DNA from: Priapulus caudatus
Lineage: Eukaryota > Priapulida > Priapulimorpha > Priapulimorphida > Priapulidae
DNA length: 30,928 bases
Assembly: GCF_000485595.1 (NCBI RefSeq)
Contig: NW_014577511.1
Location: 202,137-233,064, forward strand
Direction: 5' to 3'
Numbering within the stretch: the stretch's first letter is position 1; every line of letters begins with the position of its first letter. The notes under the pieces were generated by a model. The model did no database searches. It was not told where the DNA came from and saw only the letters and a program-made list of their open reading frames with translations. A program made the position numbers and the translations under genes. Below are positions 1 to 11,800 of the stretch, in pieces.

Positions 1-77
<77 letters not shown>

Positions 78-88
78 TATATACATAC

Positions 89-123
<35 letters not shown>

Positions 124-191
124 CACATATACATATACATATAAACATATACATATACAAACACGCGCGCACACACACACGCGCGCGCACA

Positions 192-273
<82 letters not shown>

Positions 274-276
274 CCA
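1..276. repeat. (ACATAT)n then (CA)n microsatellite, copy A intron
   Basis: Positions 1-160 are an imperfect ACATAT array and about 161-276 a CG-interrupted CA array. The same order, ACATAT then CA, occurs in copy B intron 4 (13,845-15,080), so this stretch lies in the matching intron of copy A. No coding sequence is present. Confidence 0.95.
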
Positions 277-422
277 CACATATATATTATTATCTTGATA
301 TTATATTTATTGAATGTTTTTTAACCTGAATTTTACCTGCGAGCGTGCTGTTCATTTCGCGACACCGATGCTGTTATATACATGCCTCATCACTCAATCC
401 GTGTATGTTGGGCCCCGTGCAG

Positions 423-2420
423 GACTTTGCAGGTAGTGCAGTGGTACACATACTCGGAGGCACGTGTGCATTCGTCGGCGCTTGTTTCCTCGGACCGCGC
501 GTGGGCAAGATTGACATTGACGGTCATGTGCAACAGATCAAAGGTCACTCCGTTCCAGTAAGTGTCCGCTCGCCCTCCCCCCTCGCCCCCTCCCTCCGTC
601 CTCGTGGACGTGTCTCACATCCCAAGAACTCGGGGATGTTCAATGTTGATGTTATGGCGTTACACCTGTCGGTTTTTTTTCCGCTGTGGCAAACCTGTTA
701 TAGTTATAGCCTTAGGGTATTGTAAGCGAGTGACACTATATATACTACTATACCTGACAAATGCTTCTTTGGCATCGATGGGTGGGCGAATAATCATTTT
801 CGGCGAAGGTATGTTTGACAACGAAATAACCAACTTTTAATTGCATATGATTATAAATATACACAAAAGGCAAATAATGTGCAAATCAGACAAAATGCAA
901 TTATCAATAAAATATAGGTATCATAAAATAATCAAGGGCAGGGAAATAACGCATAAGGACAAATAGACGTTTCGCGAAATAAAACTATCGCCTATTTTAG
1001 CCGTGTTATGTGACGGCATAGGCATTTTCCATAATTGTTCCAAGATGGTCGTAAATAAATCCAATAGGTCAACTAACCAAAGGGGCGATAACCACAGGCA
1101 CTTGGGACAGAGTCAGTAAAAACTGAAAATAATATGAACGCACATTCACAAATACTACCTCTCAATCACATTTCCACTGTTGTGTCACTGTATATAAACT
1201 TTATTTCACAAAAACTAATGCAGAACGCTCCCGCACTCGCCGCTGCGAGTGTGCTGTGTCGCCAAACTTGCGAGTCACGTCAAACTTGTTGTGTTGTTGT
1301 GTCAACTCTTAAGATTAATTCACGTGCCCGCGGCTCACGTGTTCTTTGGTACAAAAGAAAACCTTGGATGGAACCTCGATCTGTGGAAAGACCACAGAGT
1401 GCGGTAAGTTGTTAAGTGTCGTCTTGTTGTTTTGCAGCTTGCTGCGTTGGGCGGGTTCATTCTGCTACTTGGTTTTCTGGCGTTCAACGGCGGGTCGCAG
1501 GCTAGTATTTCGCAGCAAGGCGACGGTGAGGCAGTAGCAATATCAATGGTAAATATAGTGAGCAAATATCAAAATCAGACCGTATCTCATCACCCACGCC
1601 ACTAGTATATTATGCACGTTTAATTTGATGATCAAAAAATACAAGTTTAAAAATGTAATGTGTGTGTATGTGTGTGTGTGTGTGAGCGTGCGTGCGTGCG
1701 TGCTCGTGCGTGCGTGCGTGCGTGTGCGTGCGTGTGTGTATTTATTTACTTATCTATTTACTTATTTATGTACTTGTTCTTTTTTTCAGCAAGTTACTCT
1801 GCATGCAAAATGCGCTTCTGGTGGTCTCAACTGGTCATCAAATGTACATATGTTAAATCGTATCCCTTAATTACAGATGAACACGGTAATCAGCGGAAGC
1901 TTCGGAGCGTTTACGGGTCTCGTCATTAATAAGATTGGATTTCTCGGTAATCGTCAGTGGAGCCTGTTGATCACACTGAACGCCGCTCTGACTGGCATGG
2001 TAGGCACTACTACTTATACTTATAGACACGCCTCCTATTTGACTCTCAAACATCCCATATTGTATTGCCTTAGGGGCTTAGGCCTTAACGCGCTCGCAGC
2101 CCGTAGCAATACGAAAATAGCATTCGTTGTATTGTTGATTTATAGTCGGCCGTATGGTAGACTGTTGCGACTGTAGGTATTAGAGAGTATTAGAAATAGA
2201 ACTTGATGTGTGTCGCAGAGATGATAGGTCAGAAAGCGCAGCAACGCAACACGATCAACAAGCACCACGCGCAGATAACGCGCTAGAAACGCACGTAACA
2301 TCACGCTCACAACATCATCAACAACAACAACAACATCAATGCCGCGTCATCGTCATCATCAGCAGCAGCAGCAGCAGCAACACCAACAACAACGAGAACA
2401 ATAGAAACAGCAACAACAGC

Positions 2421-2475
<55 letters not shown>

Positions 2476-4679
2476 GTGGCAGCAGTGGCAGCAGTTCAAC
2501 TAATTACTTTCCTCGCGGTTCCTTCCGATGTTGTTCACTACAGCATAATCAGCATTCTTGCTTTACAGGTGAGCGTATGTGCCGGATGCAACGTTTACTA
2601 CCCGTGGGCTGCGGCTGTTGTCGGGGCTATAGGTGGCGCGGCGTTCGTTTGCTGGAGTAACCTGATCAGTAAGGTATTCTTAGTCGACGACCCTCTGGAT
2701 GCTACGGCAGGTTAGTATATCGTTGACATAGATGCATCGAAGCCATGCTCTTGTATAGTATGCGGCATAGAATATATCAAGACCCCATAGTACAGTCTAT
2801 TATTATTATTACTATTATTATTATCACTATTATTATCACTATATTAAGAATTGAATTTCAGGAGCTGAAAAATAGTATTTCAGCCGTTTTCGGCCGAGTG
2901 GCAATATTAAAGCTAGGTAGCCATGTACTTCAGCTGTGCACCATTAGAGTTATAACATATGTTGTCCGGCGTTTTAAAAAAATATCGCGAATTTACTAAT
3001 CGACACCACATTTGTGCCTGAAAAACAGTCGCGCAGTCGAATGGGGGCCATACATTAAAAGAATTCGTTTTAAATTACCAGTAACCATCCACCCATCTCC
3101 ATGTGCATGTCATTGACACACACGATAGCCAGCCTAAATAATGCAGCCTCAAAACATCGCGTCAGCTTTAGTGCACGAGCTGCGGGCACTCCGATTGGTC
3201 GGCCGATGACGCGTCACATCCTCTAACCTAACAGGGTTATGAACCGGTAGTGATTTAATAGTGGTCACGTGTCATATGTTATTATGGATTCTTAATTTTT
3301 ATATATAATATATTTGATATGAACTCGTGTTCTTTAACGCGGCTTCTGCGCACGAATATCGAGTTTGATTCGTTTGTATATTTATATTACTGACGTAGGA
3401 TCATGGAGTTTATAAGGTTGGACCGGGATAACATATTGTTTTTTCGATCATGAGCTGTATAATAATAATGATAGCTGTAGTTACTTCAGCGTTTTGCCAC
3501 AGAAAATACCAAAAGCTGTTGTTTAATGACGTACCCGTATCGCATGGACGCAGGCTAAAGTAGCATGAACGCTGCACATACTTATTAATCCAATGTCTTA
3601 TCATCAGTACATACTTTAAGTAATTAAATAATAGGTAAATAATTAATAATTAATATCTTATATGCATTTTAGCTAGTAATCTTACGGTGATTGTCTCGCA
3701 GTTCACCTGGGTGGCGGAATGTGGGGCATATTAGCAGCTCCGATACTCTCTAGAGACACTGGCATCGTATTCCAATGGAGCACACATTCCTTCTACGTAA
3801 GTCACACTGCGCGATGGCGTCGTATACTTAAGTCCGCACTAGCGCGTATTTAGCCCGGGATAGCGTGTACGCGCTGCAAAAATTTAGCGCGCGCTTGGCC
3901 CGGACTAAGTTGATGAAGGATCAAATTTGCAGTCTGTATATGCGGGAGTTTTAATCGACTAACGTCGATTTTACGACAAACGTCAAAATTAACGACGGGG
4001 AACGACGACTAACGTCAGCTGTTTGGTTTATACGTAGCAACTGGCATGGAACATCGTAGGTCTGCTCGCTATCGCCGGCTGGACCGCCGTTTGGTCGATA
4101 TTCATGTTTGGTGGCCTGAAATGTATGGGAATTCTACGAGTTTCACGGGAGATCGAATCGAAAGGTAAATATATACCGCTCCCATGGCAACGCGGTAAAC
4201 ACGCGCTTCGCAAAATAGAGCACCAGCACTTAACTAATTTAGTTACGTTAGGCGACTGTTCCTTAACGTCGTAACCTCATAATGTTTGGTATTTAAAGTC
4301 CACGGGATAACATCGAAGACAGAGTGAGATGAAGTTGATTAAATCGATAGAACAACACAGCGAATTGCAGTAGAAAAATCTTCAATTTTACAATCCACCA
4401 AAGAAGGAAGAGAATTCCAATACGGAATAAATGACAGAAACGAGAGAGCTATAAAATTCCTTCCCTGTACTACTTTCACGTGTGTGTGCGCGCGGTCATG
4501 CGTGCGTGCGTGTGTGCGTATGTGCGCGCGTGTGTGCGTGCATAATTGCGTCTGTGCGCACTTATGTATTCGCATATGTCCGTGTGCGCGAACGTGCGTG
4601 TGACCGCGGGTGCGTGAGCGGCATTTGCTCTCGTTCTATAGCTATTAATTCTGCTATTATTGCTACAGAGATATATATG

Positions 4680-4740
<61 letters not shown>

Positions 4741-5463
4741 TATATATTGACAATATGACAATAAAAATCGTCATCTATTTCACAGGATTGGATATTCCGA
4801 AGCACGGCGAAGCAGCCTACCCCGTGGAGGCGTACGGACACGGCTGGGGAGAACGAGGAGATGCTCTCAAAGCTCTTGCCGCAAAGTGTTTAAAAAATAT
4901 GAATATGAATTCCTTCAGTTTAGGTACGAAAATGAAAAAGAAAATGTGCGGGCGTGCGTGCGTGCGTGCGTGAGTGCATGCGTGTATACGTGGGGATGTG
5001 TGGTTGTATGCGTATGTTTAGGGGGTAATTACTAGCTGGGTGCTATGGCGCAGCAATGCCATTTACTATAAAGCATAGTCGTTGCTGATATGCCAAGCTT
5101 GCAGCATCGCAATATCAGTTATGCACATATAGCGCGGACACTATGAGGAATGGCAACTGTAATATCACACATCCCATTGCAGCCACATTACACCATCTAT
5201 AAAACCTAATCTATTCGGACCGAATTTCAGTTACTGGACCTAAGGCTTACATCGATCTACAATCCAACTGCGAAAACCCAGAGGTGCAGAAGAGAAGAAA
5301 GAGCTTGGATGATCTAGACGACATCTACGTTCCTGGCGGGTACTCAGCGGAGAACGGAGGTTCGGTTAACCTCGGCTACATATCGAATAGCAGCGACCCC
5401 TACCGACGCAACAACACGCGCATCATTGATGTCGATGTCGACGATGGCGATACTCGTTTCTAG
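423..5463 (+). CDS. Ammonium transporter (Amt/MEP family), copy A, 3' eight exons
   Basis: This is a channel-like ammonium/ammonia transporter of the plasma membrane; the window holds its C-terminal part. Exons are 423-557, 1438-1548, 1877-1999, 2569-2710, 3702-3796, 4038-4164, 4786-4923 and 5231-5463 (stop TAG). All have AG/GT borders, and phases chain without a break. Family signatures run in order: DFAGSAVVH with the Asp and first His of the twin-His pore (AmtB Asp160/His168), GHSVPLAALG across the first visible junction, AFNGGS (AmtB Phe215/Ser219 region), VYYPWAA, DDPLDATAVHLGGGMWG with the second pore His (AmtB His318), and the cytosolic tail motif GLDIPKHGEAAYPVEAYGHG. A charged tail ending DVDVDDGDTRF follows. 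Exons for the N-terminus and first helices are upstream of the window. NAALTG replaces the usual NG in one helix. Family assignment is very secure; substrate is inferred from the family. Confidence 0.93.
1651..1740. repeat. TG/CG-rich microsatellite in copy A intron
   Basis: An imperfect TGTG/GCGTGCGT array followed by TTTAT-type repeats in the intron between exons 1438-1548 and 1877-1999. Copy B carries its counterpart at about 16,640-16,830. Translated frames here are Cys/Val/Arg low-complexity and are not genes. Confidence 0.9.
2309..2478. repeat. CAA/CAG trinucleotide array in copy A intron
   Basis: CAA, CAG and related triplets fill most of 2309-2478 in the intron before exon 2569-2710. 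One frame gives a Gln/Asn/Ser-rich ORF, but the following transporter exon uses a different frame and a good acceptor (CTTTACAG) at 2568. In copy B the matching frame stops early (19,403-19,405). I regard it as an intronic microsatellite. Confidence 0.85.
2845..3277. other. Copy A-specific intronic insertion, unidentified
   Basis: Between matching flanks, ATT-type repeats on the left and ATATGTTATTATGGATT on the right, copy A has about 430 bp that copy B lacks (compare 19,830-19,850). A small hairpin (GCTGAAA..TTTCAGC) lies near its left end. No clear target-site duplication or protein was found. It could be an insertion in A or a deletion in B. Confidence 0.5.
4680..4740. repeat. (TA)n array, copy A intron only
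   Basis: A run of TA dinucleotides sits just upstream of exon 4786-4923. The corresponding place in copy B (21,205-21,225) has only a short GAGATATGACAATAC sequence, so the array expanded in copy A or was lost in copy B. Confidence 0.9.
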
Positions 5464-5743
5464 GAGGTGCCAGCAGCTTCGCGACAGATTCCACGCTGCG
5501 GACGAAAAAGGAAAAGCTGACGTGCATCGGCTAATGTTCGATTAAATGATTGATTGAGATTGGGGACGGCCTGCGTAATACTTAGACCATCTCCGTCTTA
5601 GAACCGCTGGTGAGGATGGTGGCTTGACATTGAATCACGTCATACAATATTATGCGTTTTATTGATGGAGGTTATAAGATATAGATGGAAATATCAATAT
5701 ATTAGTAAGGTGACGCTACTCGTCCACCACTATATCGTGTGTC

Positions 5744-5875
5744 GGCAGTATAGGATAAAGTGTGTTCAACCCCGAAGCAATATATTGCGTTATACAGTAG
5801 AGATTTGAATGTAGTATAAGTGTGTACTCATGTGCAGAAATATCTAACGTTTACAACGTTAGACTAATATACATA

Positions 5876-5952
<77 letters not shown>

Positions 5953-6200
5953 ATATATAGCGTTTATAATCAGTCTCCCCGTAGCAGAAGTGTATGATGA
6001 ATCATGTGTTTCTATCGGTTCTTTCTAGAAGTAGGTAATATAAGAAACGATAACTAAACCACCGCTTATAATCCACGAAATGCACTGGAATTGCGAACAT
6101 CTCAAAGACGTCGAGTTTAGTTTAAAATTGTCGGTGTTTCTAATTGTTGTTTCGTATATATATTTTTAGTAGTGCCTATGATCAGGTGCCAAGTATTGTC
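5744..6200. mobile_element. 457-bp insertion with 9-bp target-site duplication
   Basis: TCGTGTGTC occurs on both sides (5735-5743 and 6201-6209), and the intervening 457 bp is absent from the other two copies of this 3' flank (22,225-22,318 and 28,849-28,941). The ends are only weakly inverted (GGCAGTATAGG against GACAATACTTGG). A (TA)n array lies inside at about 5878-5947. There is no coding capacity. This looks like a non-autonomous DNA transposon; the superfamily is not established. Confidence 0.7.
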
Positions 6201-6327
6201 TCGTGTGTCATATTCATATATACATATACATATATTCCTAGTTACTTTGTAGTAATTCCTAGTAACGATTGTATTTCTATTGCGCTTTTACGAAATTCGA
6301 GTTGAGCTTGCTCCTTGAAATTAACAA

Positions 6328-6347
6328 AATAAACTGTGAAAAATAAA
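6328..6347 (+). terminator. Polyadenylation signals, copy A
   Basis: AATAAA occurs at 6328-6333 and 6342-6347, about 865 bp after the copy A stop. Both signals have counterparts in copies B and C, with flanking sequence preserved. Use as the cleavage signal is inferred. Confidence 0.65.
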
Positions 6348-6809
6348 TTATACGCCTAGTGCATTTTATTTGTTACACTTTATTCCGCTTAAAGCATTTA
6401 TGCAGACATATACGCATAGGTCAGAATTTTGCGGCTATACACGTTCTACAATCGTGGTGAACAGAACAGTATACTCGATTATTATTTCGTATTTCGATAT
6501 GATATAAATGGATGACGCACGGTCTAGCCTGGTCTTAGGAGTGATCTAACCAAACATATTCAGACATTAGACAAACCTACTACGCGGGTTCACACAGGAA
6601 AGTGTGCTCCCCCATTTAAAAAAACAGCAAGAATATTGTAGAGATGGATAAATTCCAGTTACTAATATTCTAAATATGAGGATTTTTTTTTTTTTTAAAC
6701 GTGTTGTATGAAAATTGATTTCCCGGAAAGGTTTCGGTGCGGCGGGGTGTAAATGTATTTTTACGAAAAGATAATTCTAGTACAGATTACCAGTGTAATA
6801 CTACATTAA

Positions 6810-7640
6810 CATGCCTCAAAATATCGAAACTAGGCACAAACTGCCGCCGGTGTTCAGACATTTCTTTACCATTTAGGGCCTATAATAACAAAATACGCCG
6901 TCGCCGTGAGGGCATCGCGAGAGAAACGAGTTTGCGAGAGTAGTACACAACTCTTTTTCTCGAAGAAATTCTCGCAAGATGGCAGCCGCAATGTGGCGAA
7001 TCTTTCGGCGCTGCTTGCGACCACAGAAATAAAATAGTATTCTATTCTATTTCTGTCTTCTATTCTTTTCTATTCTATTCTATGGTTTCTTTCTATTCAA
7101 TGGTTTCTATGGTTTCTATGGTTTCTATGGTTTCTATGGTTTCTATGGTTCTATTCTTTCTATGGTTTCTTTCTATTCTATGGTTTCTTTTCTATTCAAT
7201 TCTATGTTTTCTATTCTATTCTTTTCTATTCTTTTCTATTCTATTCTAGTCTTCTATTCTATTTCTGTGCTTGCGACCCTGACATCTATGGTGGTGAACA
7301 ACAGTAGAGGGCGTCCATAGGCAGCAGGCCTGAATAAGCATCGAACAGAAATTAATTAAAAATACTCACACTGTTACTTAGCTTACACAACATATACTTT
7401 ATTCATGTTAAATAACTACAGATTCATGCTCTATGCTCCGCTCGAAACTTTTGCCAGCTCTATGATGCGAATTTCTGCAAAGGTGGCTGAACACATTTGC
7501 GACGTGGATTCAGAGGATGGCATTGTAATTTCTCAAAAAAAAAGAAGCTGATTTATGGGAATTTTTTCGTAAGTATGGCCGCATATAGGAAATGATTTCC
7601 CAGTGTGATACCTACACGCGTGATCGGATTGCTGCATGAA
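6810..7640. other. Intergenic spacer with TTCTA-type pyrimidine array
   Basis: Similarity to copy B ends near 6810 (ACTACATTAAC is the last shared string). From about 7030 to 7262 lies an imperfect TTCTATTCTATGGTTTC pyrimidine array, bordered on both sides by GCTTGCGACC. The rest (6830-7020 and 7270-7640) shows no gene I recognise. Confidence 0.8.
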
Positions 7641-8230
7641 GCAGGGTGGTGCTGCTGCAGAGAAGGATGTGGAGGCGGCAGGAAGAAGAGGAGGCGTAAA
7701 TGATGGCTAAGGGAGGAGATAGAGGAAGAGGTAGAGGAGGAGGTAGAAGAGGAGGTAGAAAAGAAGGTAGAGGAGGAGGTAGAAGAAGAGGCGTAAATGC
7801 TGGTTGATGGAGGAGGTAGAGGAGGAGGTAGAAGAGGAGGCGTAAATGCAAGTTCATTGAGGCGGTAGATGAGGAGGCGTAAATGCTGGGTGAGGGAGGA
7901 GGTAGATCAAGAGGTAGAAGTGGAGGCGTAAATGCTGGTTTAGGAGGAAGTAGAAGTGGAGGCGTAAATGCTGTTTCAGGGAGGAGGTAGAGGAGGAGGC
8001 GTAAATGCCGGTTCAGGGAGGAGGTAGGGGAGAAAGGAGAAGGTGGCGGAAGAGAGTAAACGTAGAAGTAGAAGAAGAAGGGTCAAAGTGATGAAGGAGA
8101 AAGGGGTAGGTAAAGGAGGAGAGGAGAAGGTGGTACATAAAGGAGGAGGCGGAGGGAGAGGGAGGAAGTAGAGGTAAACACGAGAAGGTCGTAGGAGGGG
8201 CCGTTAGAGGAGGAGGGAGAAGGTGCCTGA
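7640..8230. repeat. Purine-rich minisatellite with GGCGTAAATG core
   Basis: A GGAGGAGGTAGA-type tract contains seven copies of a GGCGTAAATG core between about 7690 and 8010, spaced at variable intervals of roughly 35-100 bp. From 8040 it becomes plain GGA/GAA repeats. Pro/Leu/Ser-rich frames on the minus strand are low-complexity translations and not genes. Confidence 0.85.
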
Positions 8231-8399
8231 GCACAGACGAAGGTCTAATTAAGTCTACTGCTCGTGACCAGTTTTACAGTGACCTATTTTCCGTGTCACC
8301 AATCATCTTGCGGCCGATTTTTCGTGTGATGTGCTTTCCTTTGGCATGTTCGTCGTGTCGCTACTTTCCCTGTAGGAAATTTGGTCGGATTCAGGTTTG

Positions 8400-8618
8400 A
8401 TACATTCCCTCCCCCTCCCCACCAGTAGCCGACACCAGGTCACAGACCGGCAGCGAGCCAGCCAACTCGCTGGAGCGTGTTCGCCGAGTTACCGAGAGCT
8501 AGCTTTCTTTCCTATTCATGTTTCCCCCACGCGCGTCGCGGCAAGCGCTGCGCTCCACTCGATCCCAAGCACTCCGCCGATCGCCGTTCACTCGAAGAGC
8601 AGACACGCGAAGACGACG
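8400..8618 (+). promoter_or_regulatory. Putative promoter/5' leader of copy B
   Basis: This GC-rich, CpG-containing stretch directly precedes the copy B start codon and differs in composition from the AT- and purine-rich surroundings. No TATA box is evident. An in-frame upstream ATG at 8397 would add 74 residues of Ser/Pro/His-rich sequence. The ATG at 8619 has A at -3 and G at +4 and begins a plausible amino-terminus, so I prefer it. The transcription start is unknown. Confidence 0.45.
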
Positions 8619-8826
8619 ATGGCGGAGACAACGACGTCACCGCTGTGGATGGAGCTTCCCGATGCGACGGTGTTTGTGAACGATACGCATGTTTACATCA
8701 GCGCCTATCAGCTCCGGCGGCTGGAGGATCAGCTCCAGCGGCTGGAGGATCTCGCCGACCATGTGAGCCATCTCGATAAAAATATGGATCAGTTCTTCCT
8801 GCTGGTCAACGCTGCCTTCATATTCT
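8619..8826 (+). CDS. Copy B exon 1: N-terminus with heptad repeat and first helix
   Basis: Codes for 69 residues plus one base. After MAETTTSPLWMELPD comes a leucine-spaced segment in which a 21-nt unit is duplicated in tandem (8709-8729 and 8730-8750), giving two consecutive heptads, QLRRLED and QLQRLED, then LADHVSH. This suggests a short coiled coil on the extracellular side before the first membrane helix (FFLLVNAAFIF). The donor is T|GTAAGT at 8827. The oligomerisation role is inference. Confidence 0.85.
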
Positions 8827-11800
8827 GTAAGTTATTGTCTCTGTAAATTTCTTCTTCTAGTGAACGCAATGCGCAATGCAATGTCATGCATCAATGCGAA
8901 TCAAAGCGCATTGAAAGTTCGGTGTGTCAACGGTATTACAAATTGGAAATTACTGTTGTTTGTATAACATGGACTTGTCTGAGGGCGACGACTTAATTGC
9001 TCATAATGACGACTTATAAATGACGACTTAGGCGGGGCTATTCCAATGGATTTACTATGAGAGAAAATCGGGACTTTGACTTCCATGACGACTTATGCGA
9101 GTTTTACTGTATTACATAGTATTAGTAGAGTAGAGAAACATCAACACTTTGATAGTAAATACATTGCGTGTTTATTTAGCATTATTGTTCTTTATTGCGA
9201 TGCTCCAAGTGGCTGTTGTAGTGCACTGTAGGGAGGAAAATTACTTACTTTGCATAACCGAGAAGAAGATTATGCTTTCCAGCCCAATCTGTTAACTTTT
9301 GCTTTCCTCCTTCCTTCATTTGCGGGAAACCGGTACATTACCATTGTTTCCGATCGGTTGGTACGTCCATAAGCACAACAGCCCGTCATATTTCTGTTGA
9401 ACGCGTGTAATCGTGAGCTCGTGTGATCGAGGCAAAAGGTTGAAAGCGTGTTTCGTCGCTCACTGACGTCACAGTTTCGACTGTACAAAATTTAATTAAT
9501 TTAAAAAAAATAGGGTTAGGGTTATTTTTTAGAGTTAGAGTTAGGGTTAGGGTAAGGGTTAGAGTCACAATGCACCTTAAAACAGGGGGTTTGAGTCCGT
9601 ACGGACGTGACGTCACTGAGCGACGAAACAAGCCTTCAACCTTTTGCGGGATCGAGCGGGATACAAGATGGCGTACGTGAACCACGTGACCAAGAAAAAG
9701 TGGCGCCCCCATTGTCGCAACTCTCTTTCTATATACGGCTCTGGCACAAACGCGTGACGGCTCGTTCCCAGGTAGCGTGTGTCACGACAGGGCGTGCGAG
9801 TCCCATTTATCTTTCTCTCTCCCGCCTGTCCCGGCGGCAGGCAGGTGTAATGTCTGTGGGATGATTAGGCTAGATTGGGACGGATACACTTGGACACAAA
9901 AACACTACGTCTAAGCAGCAGGTTTAGCCATATTGAAAGAGGGTTTATTACAATAGGTGGCGCTGTATCAAAACAACATAACATCGGTACGATCTATCTA
10001 CTATCTAAAATCTACTATCTACTATTTACTATCTACTATCTACTATCTAAAATGTGTGTTTTTTATAGAAAATACATCAGAAAACTTACTTATCTACTGA
10101 TGATGAACAAAAACAAATATTTACAAATTGGCGTTTGTTCTCTTGTTTTGAAGGTTTGTTGCGTCAAAGCAAATCAAAGCAGCCAATCAGAGGAACCCGT
10201 GTAGGACGTTTACGCATTTGCGGTACGGAAAAAAATAGACGCGTACAGGCTAATACATTATGCCGGTGTACAGTGTAGACCTCAATATCTTACAATTCTC
10301 CCCCAAAGAAACGGAAAGTGCAAAAAAACGGTTAGCAATGTTACCTATATGATATTAAGTTTTGAATATAAATTATTTGATCTTTCTATATGTACCGATT
10401 CCGAATTCTCGTGGCTTCCCGGCGTTCACTCATTGTGCCACTTGCCTTTCGGACACTTTTCCCTTCAAATCAGGTTTAATCAAGTCAAACCGCGCTTACT
10501 CAGGTTTCGCTTCAGAAATAACTGTGTAGGACTAACACCTGTCGTTGCATGAGGTGCGTTTCTGTAGTACATCATAAAATTGTCCAATTTCAGTTGCTTG
10601 TCATCCTTATCAAACTTGGCAGTTTTCAACGCGTTCTTGAACGATTGCACGAATCGCTCAGCGAGGCCATTAGTGGCGGGATGATAGAGTGCAGAATTAA
10701 CCTGCGTTATGCCATTATTTCGCAGAAACGTCGCAAATTCCGAAGACTTAAATTGCGGTTCATTGTCAGATACTAGCGTTTTACAAATTCCGTACCGTAC
10801 AAATCCGTACCGTACCGTACCGTGCAAATACGCTTCTGAGTAAAGTAATCGTTTTAGCAGACAAAGTGTCTTTCGTCGCCAACACCTCTGGCCACTTAGA
10901 GTGTGCGTCAATAATCACTAGGTACATAATACCATCAATTGGTCCTGCGTAATCAATGTGAATGCGATCGAAAACTCCTTCCGGCTATTCCCATGGGTGT
11001 AACTGTAACCACAGACTAACGGATACACAGACTGGACACATCGTATACCCTGCTTGTTAAGCGTTTCGATGGTGCTGCCCCTGGCAAATGAAGCGGCCAA
11101 CTACTCAATGTATCACTGATGACATCAGCTGGCAATCACTGCGGTTATTGCAGTGCGGGAAATTGTTCCAATTCAAGAAAGAAAAACCCAGATATAGCGT
11201 TTTTTATGTTTCCCACAGAGCATTTTAGGTACTTGATTTAAACTGAGGTCTGTAAATCACCCGTGGGTGGTTTTATATTATGACAACTTCTCAATGACAT
11301 TGATCAGCTTGGACTTGTCGGTACATGGCAGCATGGAATCACTCGGTGCAAAAAATGCTATTGGGGTCATAGTAAAATCAAAATTGCCAATTGCATGTTT
11401 TTGGTCAATATTTCGGCTAGACCTGGCCAGAACCATCAATCGCCCATAGAGATCTCTGGTTTTCTTAAGGTCAACAGTCTTATCCCGAACCTTGACAGCA
11501 CTCTTCTGGTCACCAGACATGTACATGAGATTTTTCTCTTTCTCGACTGGAGCACAAATGCTGACATCCCCATTGATCCGCTCTGTTACATAATCTTTGT
11601 ACAACTTCTGCTCAATGTTGTCTATGTTTAAGATATATGAAATATACTGCTCAGGAATATAGGCATGGGTTATGAGGTTGTAGATGGTATGGTCATCCTC
11701 AACGACAAAAGGGACTCAATGACTCAAAAGGCATTCTTGATTTTGTAGATTGTAGTGTGCTCTCGCTTGACAACATTTGGAGCAAAGTCATTATGCTCTC

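Larger units (their letters stand above)
5464..6350 (+). other. Copy A 3' UTR with insertion
   Basis: The sequence after the TAG stop matches the region after the copy B stop, apart from an 89-bp block in opposite orientation (5534-5622 here) and a 457-bp insertion at 5744-6200. It ends at two AATAAA signals also found in copies B and C. That the whole stretch is transcribed is an inference. Confidence 0.65.

Noticed and set aside
345-840. ORFs extending through exon 423-557 into flanking intron
   Set aside because: Only the part between the AG at 421-422 and GTAAGT at 558 matches the transporter; the rest is intronic read-through.
2208-2660. 150-codon Gln/Asn/Ser-rich ORF overlapping a transporter exon
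   Set aside because: It is mostly CAA/CAG array, runs in a different frame from the exon, and the equivalent frame in copy B stops early.
3840-3910. Inverted repeat AGTCCG..CGGACT in the intron after exon 3702-3796
   Set aside because: Present in both copies with imperfect, short arms and no TSD; not enough to call a mobile element.
7690-8010. Possible CRISPR-like array
   Set aside because: Core spacing is irregular, 'spacers' are themselves repeats, and the genome is eukaryotic; it is a minisatellite.
8397-8618. Upstream in-frame ATG extending copy B by 74 residues
   Set aside because: The extension is low-complexity with no family match; the ATG at 8619 has a better context and a plausible Amt N-terminus.
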